From: Aequorivita xiaoshiensis
GTDB taxonomy: Bacteria; Bacteroidota; Bacteroidia; Flavobacteriales; Flavobacteriaceae
Direction of reading: 5' to 3'
DNA: 64,000 nucleotides
Assembly (NCBI RefSeq): GCF_022008395.1
Contig: NZ_JAIRBB010000004.1
Coordinates: forward strand, 1 to 64,000
Shown here: positions 55,166 through 63,477 of the stretch, one piece after another
How the letters are laid out: every line of letters starts with the position of its first letter
Numbering within the stretch: position 1 is the stretch's first letter
Made by a program: the position numbers and the translations under genes
Notes under the pieces: model-generated
Told to the model about the DNA's origin: nothing
The model's input: the letters and a program-made list of their open reading frames with translations, nothing else
The model's database searches: none

Positions 55166-56044
55166 TTAGTCATTTTTAAGCCTATCACGATATTCTGAAA
55201 TTTTCGATTTTATATCATCATCCAATTCAGGCTCTTTAATATCAGTGTATTTTTGTAATTCTTGAAGCATTATTTCTGCCACAATATACCGTGCAGCTTT
55301 TTTATCATCTGAAGGAATTATATACCAAGGTGCTTTAGGTTTTGAAGTACGGTTAATCGCTTCTTCGTAATATTTTTGGTATTCACTCCAAAGTTCGCGC
55401 TCATCTAAATCACCTGGAGAAAACTTCCAGTTTTTATTTGGTTTGTTTAAACGACGCAATAGGCGATATTTTTGTTCCTCTTTTGAAAGATTTAAAAAGA
55501 ATTTGAAAATAATAGTGCCATTTTCCTGAATGGTTTTTTCAAAATTATTTATTTGCTGAAAACGTTTGTCCCAAAATTCATCGGTGATGTCATCCAAGCT
55601 ATTTACATCTGGTAAATTTTCACCTAGAATATATTCTGGATGTACACGTGTAACCAAGACGTTTTCGTAGTGGGTACGATTAAATACACCAAACTTTCCA
55701 CGTTCAGGTAGCGCTATATAATGACGCCATAAATAATTGTGGCGTTTCTCTAAAGACGTAGGTGTCTTGAAGCTATGAACTACTACTCCACGAGCATTGA
55801 AATCTTTAAAAACTTCACGTATTAAACTGTCTTTTCCTGCTGTATCCATTCCTTGAATACACACTAAAACACCATATTTCCCGTGAGCATAAAGTGTATC
55901 TTGAAGATCTCCAAGTTTCTTTCGAGTTTTTTTCAATGCTTTCTTTAACTTCTTTTCTGAAGCATCTAAATCTACTTTTGTTTTTGTGTCTTTTATAATT
56001 ATACTTTCAGAAACCTTAAAGTCTTCGATTTTTATGTCTTTCAT
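55166..56044 (-). CDS. PPK2-family polyphosphate:nucleotide phosphotransferase
   Basis: The protein of about 292 residues moves phosphate between polyphosphate and nucleotides. It has the Walker A-like GMDTAGKDSLI, a VVHSFKTPTSLE lid and NRTHYENVLVTRVHPE. The ATG at 56044 (MKDIKIEDF) is preferred; ten more codons upstream are possible. It belongs to the class that phosphorylates AMP or ADP with polyphosphate; specificity cannot be read off. It follows the sigma-54-type regulator by about 70 nt. Confidence 0.9.
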   Translation of the reverse strand: MKDIKIEDFKVSESIIIKDTKTKVDLDASEKKLKKALKKTRKKLGDLQDTLYAHGKYGVLVCIQGMDTAGKDSLIREVFKDFNARGVVVHSFKTPTSLEKRHNYLWRHYIALPERGKFGVFNRTHYENVLVTRVHPEYILGENLPDVNSLDDITDEFWDKRFQQINNFEKTIQENGTIIFKFFLNLSKEEQKYRLLRRLNKPNKNWKFSPGDLDERELWSEYQKYYEEAINRTSKPKAPWYIIPSDDKKAARYIVAEIMLQELQKYTDIKEPELDDDIKSKISEYRDRLKND

Positions 56045-56115
56045 ATTTAATATTTTTAAAGAGAAGAATGTCAACCCCTCTACAATTACTATTTGAATTC
56101 CGCTGTTAGCACATC

Positions 56116-57279
56116 TTATTTACTAGCAAATAACTTTACATCCTCTTCGCTTATTTCTTTACCACCAAGGATAATCAAGCGCTCTACAACATTTCGCAAC
56201 TCACGAATATTCCCTGTCCAATCAAAATCTTGTAATAGTTCAATAGCTTTTTTAGAAAATTTCTTTTTAGCCGTTCCGTGATCTGTTGATATTTTTTCTG
56301 AAAAATACTCAACTAATAATGGAATATCGTCTCTTCTATTGTTTAAAGAAGGAACTTTTATTAAAATAACCGCTAATCTGTGATATAAATCTTCACGGAA
56401 ATTGCCTTCTGCTATTTCTTTTTTTAAGTCTTTATTGGTAGCAGCAATAACACGAACATCTACTTTTATGTCTTTATCACTTCCTACTCTTTGAACTTTA
56501 TTTTCTTGTAAAGCTCTTAGCACTTTAGCTTGGGCAGATAGACTCATATCTCCAACTTCATCGAGGAAAATAGTTCCCTTATTAGCGGCTTCAAATTTTC
56601 CAGCTCGATCTTTATTTGCAGACGTGAAAGCACCTTTAACGTGACCGAAAAGCTCACTTTCTATCAATTCACTTGGAATGGCAGCACAGTTTACTTCTAT
56701 CATTGGCCCCTTACTTCTGTCGCTTTTTTGATGAAGCCAATGTGCTACAAGTTCTTTTCCTGTTCCGTTTGGTCCTGTGATTAAAACGCGGGCTTCCGTT
56801 GGAGCCACCTTTTCAATCATATCTTTTATTTTCTCTATTTCTGGAGAATCCCCAATCATCTGATAGTTTTTAGATACCTTCTTTTTAAGACGAGTATTTT
56901 CAACTACTAATTCTTTTCGATCAAGAGCTATTCGTACAGTATTTAGTAAACGGTTTAAATCTGGTGGTTTTGAAATATAATCGAAAGCTCCTAATCGCAT
57001 GGTGTTAACAGCTGTATCAAGATCACCGTGTCCAGAAATCATTACCATTGGTATTTCGGGCTTTATCTTTTTTACAGCTTCTAAAACCTCAACACCATCC
57101 ATTTTTGGCATTTTAATATCACACAGCACAAGATCAAAATCTTCTTTTTTAATAATCTCCATTCCCGCAAGACCGTCTTCAGCTTCAAAAACTTCATAAT
57201 CTTTATTCTCTTCAGTAAGAATTTTAACTAAAACTCTTCTGATTGCTGCTTCGTCTTCTATAATGAGTATTCTTGACAT
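56116..57279 (-). CDS. Sigma-54-type response regulator without a DNA-binding domain
   Basis: The 387-residue protein has a receiver domain (1-120) with phospho-acceptor Asp54 and Lys104, a linker, then an AAA+ domain with Walker A GPNGTGKE (169-176), GAFTSA (216-221) and Walker B FLDE (238-241). GAFTSA replaces the usual GAFTGA sigma-54-contact loop. The sequence ends at DVKLFASK directly after the AAA lid, and the Fis-type HTH present in NtrC is missing. It starts 2 nt after the barrel gene stop. No histidine kinase is adjacent. Confidence 0.88.
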   Translation of the reverse strand: MSRILIIEDEAAIRRVLVKILTEENKDYEVFEAEDGLAGMEIIKKEDFDLVLCDIKMPKMDGVEVLEAVKKIKPEIPMVMISGHGDLDTAVNTMRLGAFDYISKPPDLNRLLNTVRIALDRKELVVENTRLKKKVSKNYQMIGDSPEIEKIKDMIEKVAPTEARVLITGPNGTGKELVAHWLHQKSDRSKGPMIEVNCAAIPSELIESELFGHVKGAFTSANKDRAGKFEAANKGTIFLDEVGDMSLSAQAKVLRALQENKVQRVGSDKDIKVDVRVIAATNKDLKKEIAEGNFREDLYHRLAVILIKVPSLNNRRDDIPLLVEYFSEKISTDHGTAKKKFSKKAIELLQDFDWTGNIRELRNVVERLIILGGKEISEEDVKLFASK

Positions 57280-57281
57280 TT

Positions 57282-58202
57282 TTAATATTTAAATTTTATT
57301 CCTGCCCTAAAATAAGGCGATTTTCTTGAATTTATCTGATATATCTTATCTCCATCACCATCTTCCAGTCTAAAATTGTTATAAACCGAATGCGCGGCAT
57401 ATGCATAAAACACTAAGTGATCTGTAAAAAAATGTTCGTAACCCAATCCTGTTAAAACTATAGTTGTTTGAATACTTTCTGCAACTTTTGTTCCTGAACT
57501 TTGTATAGAAATGGGCACAAAATTTTGTTGTAAATTGGCATAATCGTTATCTAAAGTTGCAAACGCCTGAATTGCATCTTTATGATTATCATTTAAATAA
57601 TGCCTGATATTTGTTTTAGGCACACCGATTGTAAAAGTCCAATTAGGATGAAATTCTTCATAATAATTCAAAATTGGCAATGGCAACCATCTTCCTGGTG
57701 TGGTAGAGTAAGTAAGTCCAGCAATTAATCTATATGGATTTTTACCCTTTGGTACATTTTTTCTTTTATCATTAATAGCGTAAACTCCAACTTCATACGT
57801 AAAATCATCTGCTATTAAACTACTTTCAAGATCACTCTGAACTTTAGCCCCAACCTTCATTCCTAGGCGCCATTCATCACTATATTTCCATGTATACCCC
57901 AAGTAAAGAGATATACGTTTTATAGAACTAACCTGATGTGATCCAAATGCAAGTTTATCATTATCATCTTTAATATTTACATCAAGATAACGATACTCTG
58001 CACCAACAACAAAAAAATCACTTCTACCCTTTTTCAAAGGAATTGGAGATTGCATCAAAATTCTATATCTCTGAATGGAATTATCGGATTTTGATAGTGG
58101 TACATTCAAAAACTCAACTCTAGCCAAATCGGTAGTTTGAGCATTCACTCCCAAACCGATTAATTCGATAAAGACAATTAACAAATTGAGCCTATAGTTC
58201 AT
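57282..58202 (-). CDS. DUF6268-like outer-membrane beta-barrel protein
   Basis: The 306-residue protein has a signal peptide (about 1-21, ending NAQ) followed by alternating amphipathic strands: RISLYLGYTWKYSDEWRLGM, YRLIAGLTYSTT, TTIVLTGLGYEHFF, and a final strand ending in aromatic-rich YFRAGIKFKY, a proper barrel C-terminus for BAM. I place it in DUF6268 from memory. It sits 7 nt from the MscS gene and 2 nt from the regulator. Cargo unknown. Confidence 0.72.
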   Translation of the reverse strand: MNYRLNLLIVFIELIGLGVNAQTTDLARVEFLNVPLSKSDNSIQRYRILMQSPIPLKKGRSDFFVVGAEYRYLDVNIKDDNDKLAFGSHQVSSIKRISLYLGYTWKYSDEWRLGMKVGAKVQSDLESSLIADDFTYEVGVYAINDKRKNVPKGKNPYRLIAGLTYSTTPGRWLPLPILNYYEEFHPNWTFTIGVPKTNIRHYLNDNHKDAIQAFATLDNDYANLQQNFVPISIQSSGTKVAESIQTTIVLTGLGYEHFFTDHLVFYAYAAHSVYNNFRLEDGDGDKIYQINSRKSPYFRAGIKFKY

Positions 58203-58209
58203 AAATGTT

Positions 58210-59133
58210 TTATTCTTCTGAAGAAATCTTTAAATCTTTATTATTACTTGTTGTTCTTGCGAACATATGTATGTCACTTTGGGGGTAGGGTATTGCAATT
58301 TTATTTTCTCTGAGCTTAGCGTCGATTTTAAATCGTAATTCACTTTTTATTTTTGGCTCGGAAAAACTGTCGTTAATAAAGAAATATACACCAAACTCAA
58401 GAGCCCATTCCCCAAACTCATTAAAGAAAACAAATGGTTTTGGATTCTTTAGTACTCCTTTTTGAGTAGACACTGTTTCAATTAAAATGCGCTCTACTAA
58501 CCTTGTATCGCTTCCGAAAGGAATTCTCACTTTAATAAACTCCCGCGTTGTTGTATGATTTTGAGTGTAATTCTTAAAAGTATTAATTAAAAACTTGTGA
58601 TTAGGAATAATTAATATTTTATCATCACGTGTTATTGCTCTGGTACTACGAAGTTTTATTTCTATAATCCTACAAACCTTATCTTCAATTTTTATAATGT
58701 CGCCAATTAAAAGCGACTTATCCATAATGATATAAATTCCTCCAATTATATCTTGAAAAAGTTCTTTTAAAGCTAACCCTAAACCAACTAATAAAGCAGC
58801 AGAAGCAGCGAGTATAGGAGTTATATTAAAATTTGCTAAACTTAAAACCGTAAAAAAAACAATTATATAAACGGCTGCTTTAATATATTTAAACAAGCTG
58901 ATAAATTTTTGCTTATCAGTTGAGTCCATTTGCCTAGTAATAAGCGAACGTGTAATTTTTAAAGCGAAATGAGTTATAATGTAAGAAACTATAAGTAATA
59001 ACAATAATCCAATGGTGACTCCCACTTGGTTATCACCTTCACCAAAGTAGAACCCTAGATCCAAAAATCTCTTTATTGTACCTAGAATATCTTCTTTAAC
59101 TACTGCTTCTATTTTAGTTACTTTATTATTCAC
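58210..59133 (-). CDS. MscS-family mechanosensitive channel
   Basis: The 307-residue protein has three helices (about 35-60, 80-105 and 110-135), the last being the pore-lining Gly/Ala-rich segment (ASAALLVGLGLALKELFQDI). It then has the cytosolic beta domain (IEDKVCRIIEIKLRSTRAI) and an alpha/beta vestibule. It opens under membrane tension to release solutes. The embedding in a NatAB-like operon is unusual. Gaps to neighbours are 5 and 7 nt. Confidence 0.9.
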   Translation of the reverse strand: MNNKVTKIEAVVKEDILGTIKRFLDLGFYFGEGDNQVGVTIGLLLLLIVSYIITHFALKITRSLITRQMDSTDKQKFISLFKYIKAAVYIIVFFTVLSLANFNITPILAASAALLVGLGLALKELFQDIIGGIYIIMDKSLLIGDIIKIEDKVCRIIEIKLRSTRAITRDDKILIIPNHKFLINTFKNYTQNHTTTREFIKVRIPFGSDTRLVERILIETVSTQKGVLKNPKPFVFFNEFGEWALEFGVYFFINDSFSEPKIKSELRFKIDAKLRENKIAIPYPQSDIHMFARTTSNNKDLKISSEE

Positions 59134-59138
59134 ATCTA

Positions 59139-60446
59139 TTAATACTTAAGCCATTTAAAAATTTCTTTATACGACGGCTTCTTCCCATACATCAAAATTC
59201 CTACACGATATATTTTTGCAGCAAACCAAACCATCCCTATGAAAGTACCAAATAAAATTAATACTGATAGAACTTGTTGCCAGATTGGTACACCAAAAGG
59301 TATACGCATAAGCATCACTACGGGAGATGTAAAAGGAATATAAGAAAAAACTTGTGATACTGTACCATGTGGATTATCTATCACTGTAAAGAAACCTACG
59401 TAAACTGCTAAAATAAGGGGCATTAAAATAGGCATCATAAATTGTTGGGTATCGGTTTCGCTATCAACAGCAGCTCCCACAGCGGCATATAATGAAGCAT
59501 ACAATAAGTAACCTCCAACAAAAAATAGAACAAACATTATAATAAGGTTTGTAATTGGCAAATTATTAATTTCTATTAAAATATCGTTTAAAACCTGCTG
59601 AGTCCCTCCGTCTATAGTACTTTCAATTGCTTGTTGAGAGGGTGAGCCAGCTGAAGGGTCTATTCCGAAAATTGATGTCACTACCGTCATTAATACCAAT
59701 ATTAAAATTACCCAAATTAAAAATTGGGTAATACCGGCAAGCGTGGTTCCAAATATCTTTCCTAACAATAATAAACGAGGTTTTACCGATGAAATTATCA
59801 CTTCAATGACCCTACTCGTTTTTTCTTCAATAACACTTCGCATTATCATATTACCATAAATTATGATAAACATAAACAGCAGATAACCTGCCGCTCCACC
59901 GAAGATTAGTTTTAAGCCTGAGCCTAGTTTTGACGTTTCCTCGCCTTTAAAAGTTTCTTGATTAGCATTAATGTTAATACGAAGGTTTTTTATAATATCA
60001 GAATCCATTCCGGCTTCTTTTAACTTCAGCGTATTCACTTTACTTTCAAGCATTTTATTAATACTATTCATTAAAGGAAGCGACGGTGATTCTTCAGAAA
60101 AAAATGTAATCCCTTTTGAAATAGATTCTAGACTTTCTGAATCGGGAATGTATAAAAGCCCATAAGTTTCATCGGTTTGAGCACCTTTTTTAGCTTCATC
60201 TAATGAAATATTTGGCAGTAATTTATAATGCGTTTGTGCTGTACTTTTAAATTCAGTTAAGAACAATCCGCTCTCGTCCAAAACTGAAATCTTGCGAACT
60301 GTGTCATTATTTAAATTAGATAAATAAGCAACTAATGCAAAAATCCCAACGAATATAATGGGACTCAAAAAAGTCATAATAACAAACGACTTGTTGCGGA
60401 CCTTGGTAAGGTATTCTCTTTTTATAATTAATGGAAGATGATTCAT
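59139..60446 (-). CDS. ABC-2 type permease, NatB-like
   Basis: The 435-residue protein has an N-terminal helix (about 20-42), a large periplasmic domain (about 45-180) and five to six C-terminal helices. The motif MRSVIEEKTSRVIEVIISSVKP at about 205 is the ABC-2/NatB signature. It forms the membrane part of an exporter, with the next gene upstream as its ATPase, 6 nt away. NatAB exports sodium in Bacillus; here the substrate is open. Confidence 0.9.
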   Translation of the reverse strand: MNHLPLIIKREYLTKVRNKSFVIMTFLSPIIFVGIFALVAYLSNLNNDTVRKISVLDESGLFLTEFKSTAQTHYKLLPNISLDEAKKGAQTDETYGLLYIPDSESLESISKGITFFSEESPSLPLMNSINKMLESKVNTLKLKEAGMDSDIIKNLRININANQETFKGEETSKLGSGLKLIFGGAAGYLLFMFIIIYGNMIMRSVIEEKTSRVIEVIISSVKPRLLLLGKIFGTTLAGITQFLIWVILILVLMTVVTSIFGIDPSAGSPSQQAIESTIDGGTQQVLNDILIEINNLPITNLIIMFVLFFVGGYLLYASLYAAVGAAVDSETDTQQFMMPILMPLILAVYVGFFTVIDNPHGTVSQVFSYIPFTSPVVMLMRIPFGVPIWQQVLSVLILFGTFIGMVWFAAKIYRVGILMYGKKPSYKEIFKWLKY

Positions 60447-60452
60447 CTATAA

Positions 60453-61379
60453 TTAGTTGTTTTGGATGGTTTCAATAAAAATGTCGCTCGCTGATGGAAT
60501 TACTTCAACAAAGTGAGTTAATTGTCCTTGAGACGTAAGATAGTTCACAAACTCATTAGTAGATACCGAGGCTGGCAACTTCACTTTGTATTTAAGTTCC
60601 TCGTTTATACTTTTGAATGTTGTAGGGAAAATTTCAAACTTCTCTTTTAAGGAAGCAGTTGTTGCTGTGTGATTAGGAGTTATTAGTCCAATTTCAAAAA
60701 TGTTGTTTTTGTATTGTCTTTTAATATCCACTAGCTTCCCATCTAGAATTTTATTGGATTTATTAATTAACGCAATATGATCGCACATTTCTTCTACCGA
60801 TTCCATTCGGTGTGTAGAAAAAATAACAGTTGCTCCATCATCGCGTAATTTTAATATTTCATCTTTAATTAAATTGGCGTTAATAGGATCAAAACCACTA
60901 AAAGGCTCATCAAATATCAATAATTTTGGGTTGTGTAGAACGGTAACCACAAATTGAATTTTTTGTGCCATTCCTTTTGAAAGTTCTTGGATTTTTTTAT
61001 CCCACCAATCCCCGATATCCAGTCTATTAAACCAATATTTTAATCTTTCCTTAGCTTCTCGTTTTGAAAGTCCTTTTAATTGAGCCAAATACAATGCTTG
61101 CTCCCCTACTTTCATGGTTTTATACAAACCTCGTTCTTCAGGCAAATATCCTATATATCTTATATGATCTGGTTTAAGTGGTTCACCATCTAATATTACC
61201 GAACCAGTATCTGGCATTGTAATTTGATTGATGATTCGAATTAAAGTTGTTTTTCCAGCACCATTTGGCCCTAACAGCCCAAAGATACTTCCTTTTTCCA
61301 CCGCTATAGAAACATCGTTAAGCGCCTTGTAATCTCCGTAGTTTTTGGATACATTATTAACTACTAAAAGTTTTTCCAT
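60453..61379 (-). CDS. ABC transporter ATP-binding protein, NatA-like
   Basis: The 308-residue ATPase has Walker A GPNGAGKTT (about 36-44), signature LSKGMAQKIQ and Walker B LLIFDEPFSGFDP. A C-terminal DUF4162-like domain (about 225-305) is typical of NatA. The first gene of a tight minus-strand run: natA, natB, mscS, barrel, regulator, then ppk2 and M28 peptidase. Confidence 0.91.
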   Translation of the reverse strand: MEKLLVVNNVSKNYGDYKALNDVSIAVEKGSIFGLLGPNGAGKTTLIRIINQITMPDTGSVILDGEPLKPDHIRYIGYLPEERGLYKTMKVGEQALYLAQLKGLSKREAKERLKYWFNRLDIGDWWDKKIQELSKGMAQKIQFVVTVLHNPKLLIFDEPFSGFDPINANLIKDEILKLRDDGATVIFSTHRMESVEEMCDHIALINKSNKILDGKLVDIKRQYKNNIFEIGLITPNHTATTASLKEKFEIFPTTFKSINEELKYKVKLPASVSTNEFVNYLTSQGQLTHFVEVIPSASDIFIETIQNN

Positions 61380-61535
61380 AAAATTTATTTGTAAGATGTA
61401 AATATATTGATTTGAGAGCCTAACAGCACTTTTTACAGTTAACTTTTAAGAAATTTTTAGACTCTAGTATAATAACAATATTTGTAGACTAATTGATATA
61501 GTTATCTAAAAGACAAAAATGCTATAAATGCAAAA

Positions 61536-61565
61536 CCCACCCAAAAACCTAAGCTTTTGGGTGGG
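61536..61565. terminator. Strong GC-rich hairpin downstream of dnaJ
   Basis: CCCACCCAAAA (61536-61546) and TTTTGGGTGGG (61555-61565) are perfect 11-bp arms. Plus-strand A7 and minus-strand TTTT flank it. It backs up the dnaJ terminator and insulates the natA promoter region. Confidence 0.7.
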
Positions 61566-61579
61566 AAAAAAATTGCTAT

Positions 61580-61619
61580 GAAAAAGAAAAATTGCCGCCT
61601 CTTAGACGAAGCGACAATT
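61580..61619 (-). terminator. dnaJ terminator
   Basis: AATTGCCGC (61590-61598) and GCGACAATT (61611-61619) pair with one U-G on the minus strand, followed by TTTCTTTTTC. It lies 36 nt past the dnaJ stop. Confidence 0.7.
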
Positions 61620-61654
61620 CAAATATATACAAATTATTTTAATTTAACGTTTGT

Positions 61655-62773
61655 TTAAGAAAACATGTCTTTAACTTTTTCAAAAAATGACTTGTCTTCC
61701 TTTTCTGGGTTTGGTTCAAAATGTTGATCGTTGGCCATTTTTTCAAAAAATTCTCTTTGCTCTTTCGAAAGAGATTTTGGTGTCCAAACATTAACGTGAA
61801 CTAGCAAATCACCAGTACCGTAACCATTTATACTTGGTATACCTTTACTGCGGAGTCTTAATATTTTTCCACTTTGTGTACCCGCTTCAACTTTAATTCT
61901 AACTTTTCCTGTTACAGTTTCTATTTCTTTGGAAGTTCCTAAAGCTGCATCAGAAAAACTTATATATAAATCGAAATGTAAGTTGTCGCCTTCACGTTGT
62001 AAACTTGGATGCGGTTTTTCTTCAATAGCCACCAATAGATCGCCAGGAACTCCATTTCCCGGAGCATCGTTTCCTTTTCCGGAAACCTTTAACTGCATTC
62101 CATCTACAACACCAGCTGGAATTTTAATTGAAACTGTTTCCTCAGTCGCTAACATTCCGTCAGCATCTGCATTTGCAGGCTTTGAATCTACAATTTGCCC
62201 TAATCCTCCACAAGCATTACAAGGAGCTGAAGTTTGCATCCGCCCCAGAATTGTATTTTGGATACGGGTAACTTGCCCTTGTCCATTACAAGTAGGACAA
62301 GTTTTATAAGTTGTTCCTTGGGCTAGTTTCTTGCGTTTTACTTTAATTTTCTTTTCTACACCGGTAGCAATCTCTTCTAAGGTAAGTTGTACACGAATAC
62401 GCAAGTTACTCCCTTTTACAGTTCTACGTCCGCCGCCTCCGCCGAAGCCACCGCCTCCGAAGCCACCACCGAATGCGCCGCCAAAGATATCGCCAAACTG
62501 GCTGAATATGTCATCCATATTCATACCACCGCCTCCGAAGCCACCACCGCCTTCAAAGGCTTGATGACCAAATTGGTCGTAACGTGAACGTTTGTTGGGG
62601 TCGCTAAGCACTTCGTAAGCTTCTGCAGATTTTTTAAACATTACTTCCGCTTCATCATCCCCAGGATTTTTATCAGGGTGATATTGAATTGCCTTTTTAC
62701 GATATGCCTTTTTTATTTCGGCAGTCGTTGCATTTTTTGAGATTCCTAATATTTCGTAATAATCTTCCTTCAT
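61655..62773 (-). CDS. dnaJ: Chaperone DnaJ with a half zinc finger
   Basis: The 372-residue Hsp40 has a J domain with HPD at 32-34 and a Gly/Phe-rich linker (75-116). Only two of the four canonical CxxCxGxG motifs remain (Cys159/Cys162 and Cys185/Cys188), so one zinc site rather than two is expected. The substrate-binding beta domains and C-terminus are intact. It stimulates DnaK ATPase. It lies 1 nt after grpE, with which it forms an operon. I recall the same reduced zinc finger in other flavobacteria. Confidence 0.95.
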   Translation of the reverse strand: MKEDYYEILGISKNATTAEIKKAYRKKAIQYHPDKNPGDDEAEVMFKKSAEAYEVLSDPNKRSRYDQFGHQAFEGGGGFGGGGMNMDDIFSQFGDIFGGAFGGGFGGGGFGGGGGRRTVKGSNLRIRVQLTLEEIATGVEKKIKVKRKKLAQGTTYKTCPTCNGQGQVTRIQNTILGRMQTSAPCNACGGLGQIVDSKPANADADGMLATEETVSIKIPAGVVDGMQLKVSGKGNDAPGNGVPGDLLVAIEEKPHPSLQREGDNLHFDLYISFSDAALGTSKEIETVTGKVRIKVEAGTQSGKILRLRSKGIPSINGYGTGDLLVHVNVWTPKSLSKEQREFFEKMANDQHFEPNPEKEDKSFFEKVKDMFS

Positions 62774-62774
62774 A

Positions 62775-63323
62775 TTATTGTCCTATAACCACTTTTGGGT
62801 AGCGGATAATTTTCTCACCTAAAGTGTATCCCTTTTCTACCACATCAATTATTTTTCCTTTTAATTTTTTGTCTGGAGCTGGAATCTGAGTAACTGCTTC
62901 GTGTGCTTCAGAATCAAAAGTGTCGCCCTGCTTAACCTCCATCATCTCTAATCCTTTAGAACGAAGAGTTTCACGCAGTTTATTATTGATAAGTTCTACA
63001 CCCTTAAAGTGATCGTCTCCTATTTTTTCAATTTCTTTTAGCGCTCGTTCAAAGTCGTCTAAAACTGGTAATAATGAAATTATCACCTCTTCACCTGCTG
63101 TTTTAAACATTTCTATGCGTTCGCGAGAGGTACGCTTTTTATAATTTTCAAATTCTGCGAAAAGACGCAAGTAGCGATCTTTTTCATTTTGAAGTTGATC
63201 TTGCAATTCAGCTAAAGGATCTGTTTCGTTTTCTTCAGCAATCTCCTGCTCATTATTCATTTGTTCGTCTAAACCTACTTCTTCCTGAAATTCGGTTTCT
63301 TTGTTTTTATCATTTTTGCTCAT
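62775..63323 (-). CDS. grpE: Nucleotide exchange factor GrpE
   Basis: The 182-residue protein has an acidic disordered N-terminus (1-45), a long coiled coil (about 35-100, RYLRLFAEFENYKKRTSRER) and the C-terminal beta domain (GVELINNKLRETLRSKG, VVEKGYTLGEKIIRYPKVVIG). It exchanges nucleotide on DnaK. It leads the grpE-dnaJ operon under a well-formed promoter of the housekeeping type; no CIRCE-like element is seen. Confidence 0.96.
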   Translation of the reverse strand: MSKNDKNKETEFQEEVGLDEQMNNEQEIAEENETDPLAELQDQLQNEKDRYLRLFAEFENYKKRTSRERIEMFKTAGEEVIISLLPVLDDFERALKEIEKIGDDHFKGVELINNKLRETLRSKGLEMMEVKQGDTFDSEAHEAVTQIPAPDKKLKGKIIDVVEKGYTLGEKIIRYPKVVIGQ

Positions 63324-63355
63324 AGCGAGAATTCTTTCAGTTTTTCAAGAGGGAG

Positions 63356-63388
63356 CAAAAGTACTGCCAATTGTTGTAAAATGTCAAA
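63356..63388 (-). promoter_or_regulatory. Promoter of grpE-dnaJ
   Basis: On the minus strand TTTG (63388-63385), a 21-nt spacer and TACTTTTG (63363-63356) followed by C match the Bacteroidetes consensus exactly. The leader is about 28 nt. Confidence 0.75.
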
Positions 63389-63442
63389 ATGTCACAGCTT
63401 TTAATTTAATATTAATTTAAGATATAATGATTCAATTAATAT

Positions 63443-63450
63443 TACTTTTG
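63443..63450 (+). promoter_or_regulatory. -7 box of the YceI gene
   Basis: TACTTTTG followed by CGC, exact TAnnTTTG, 27 nt before the ATG at 63478. Confidence 0.6.
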
Positions 63451-63477
63451 CGCTCCATTAAACATTTAAAATAAACT

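Noticed and set aside
62331-62564. Pro-rich frame opposite dnaJ
   Set aside because: It is the antisense of the Gly/Phe-rich linker of DnaJ, whose GC-rich codons lack antisense stops.
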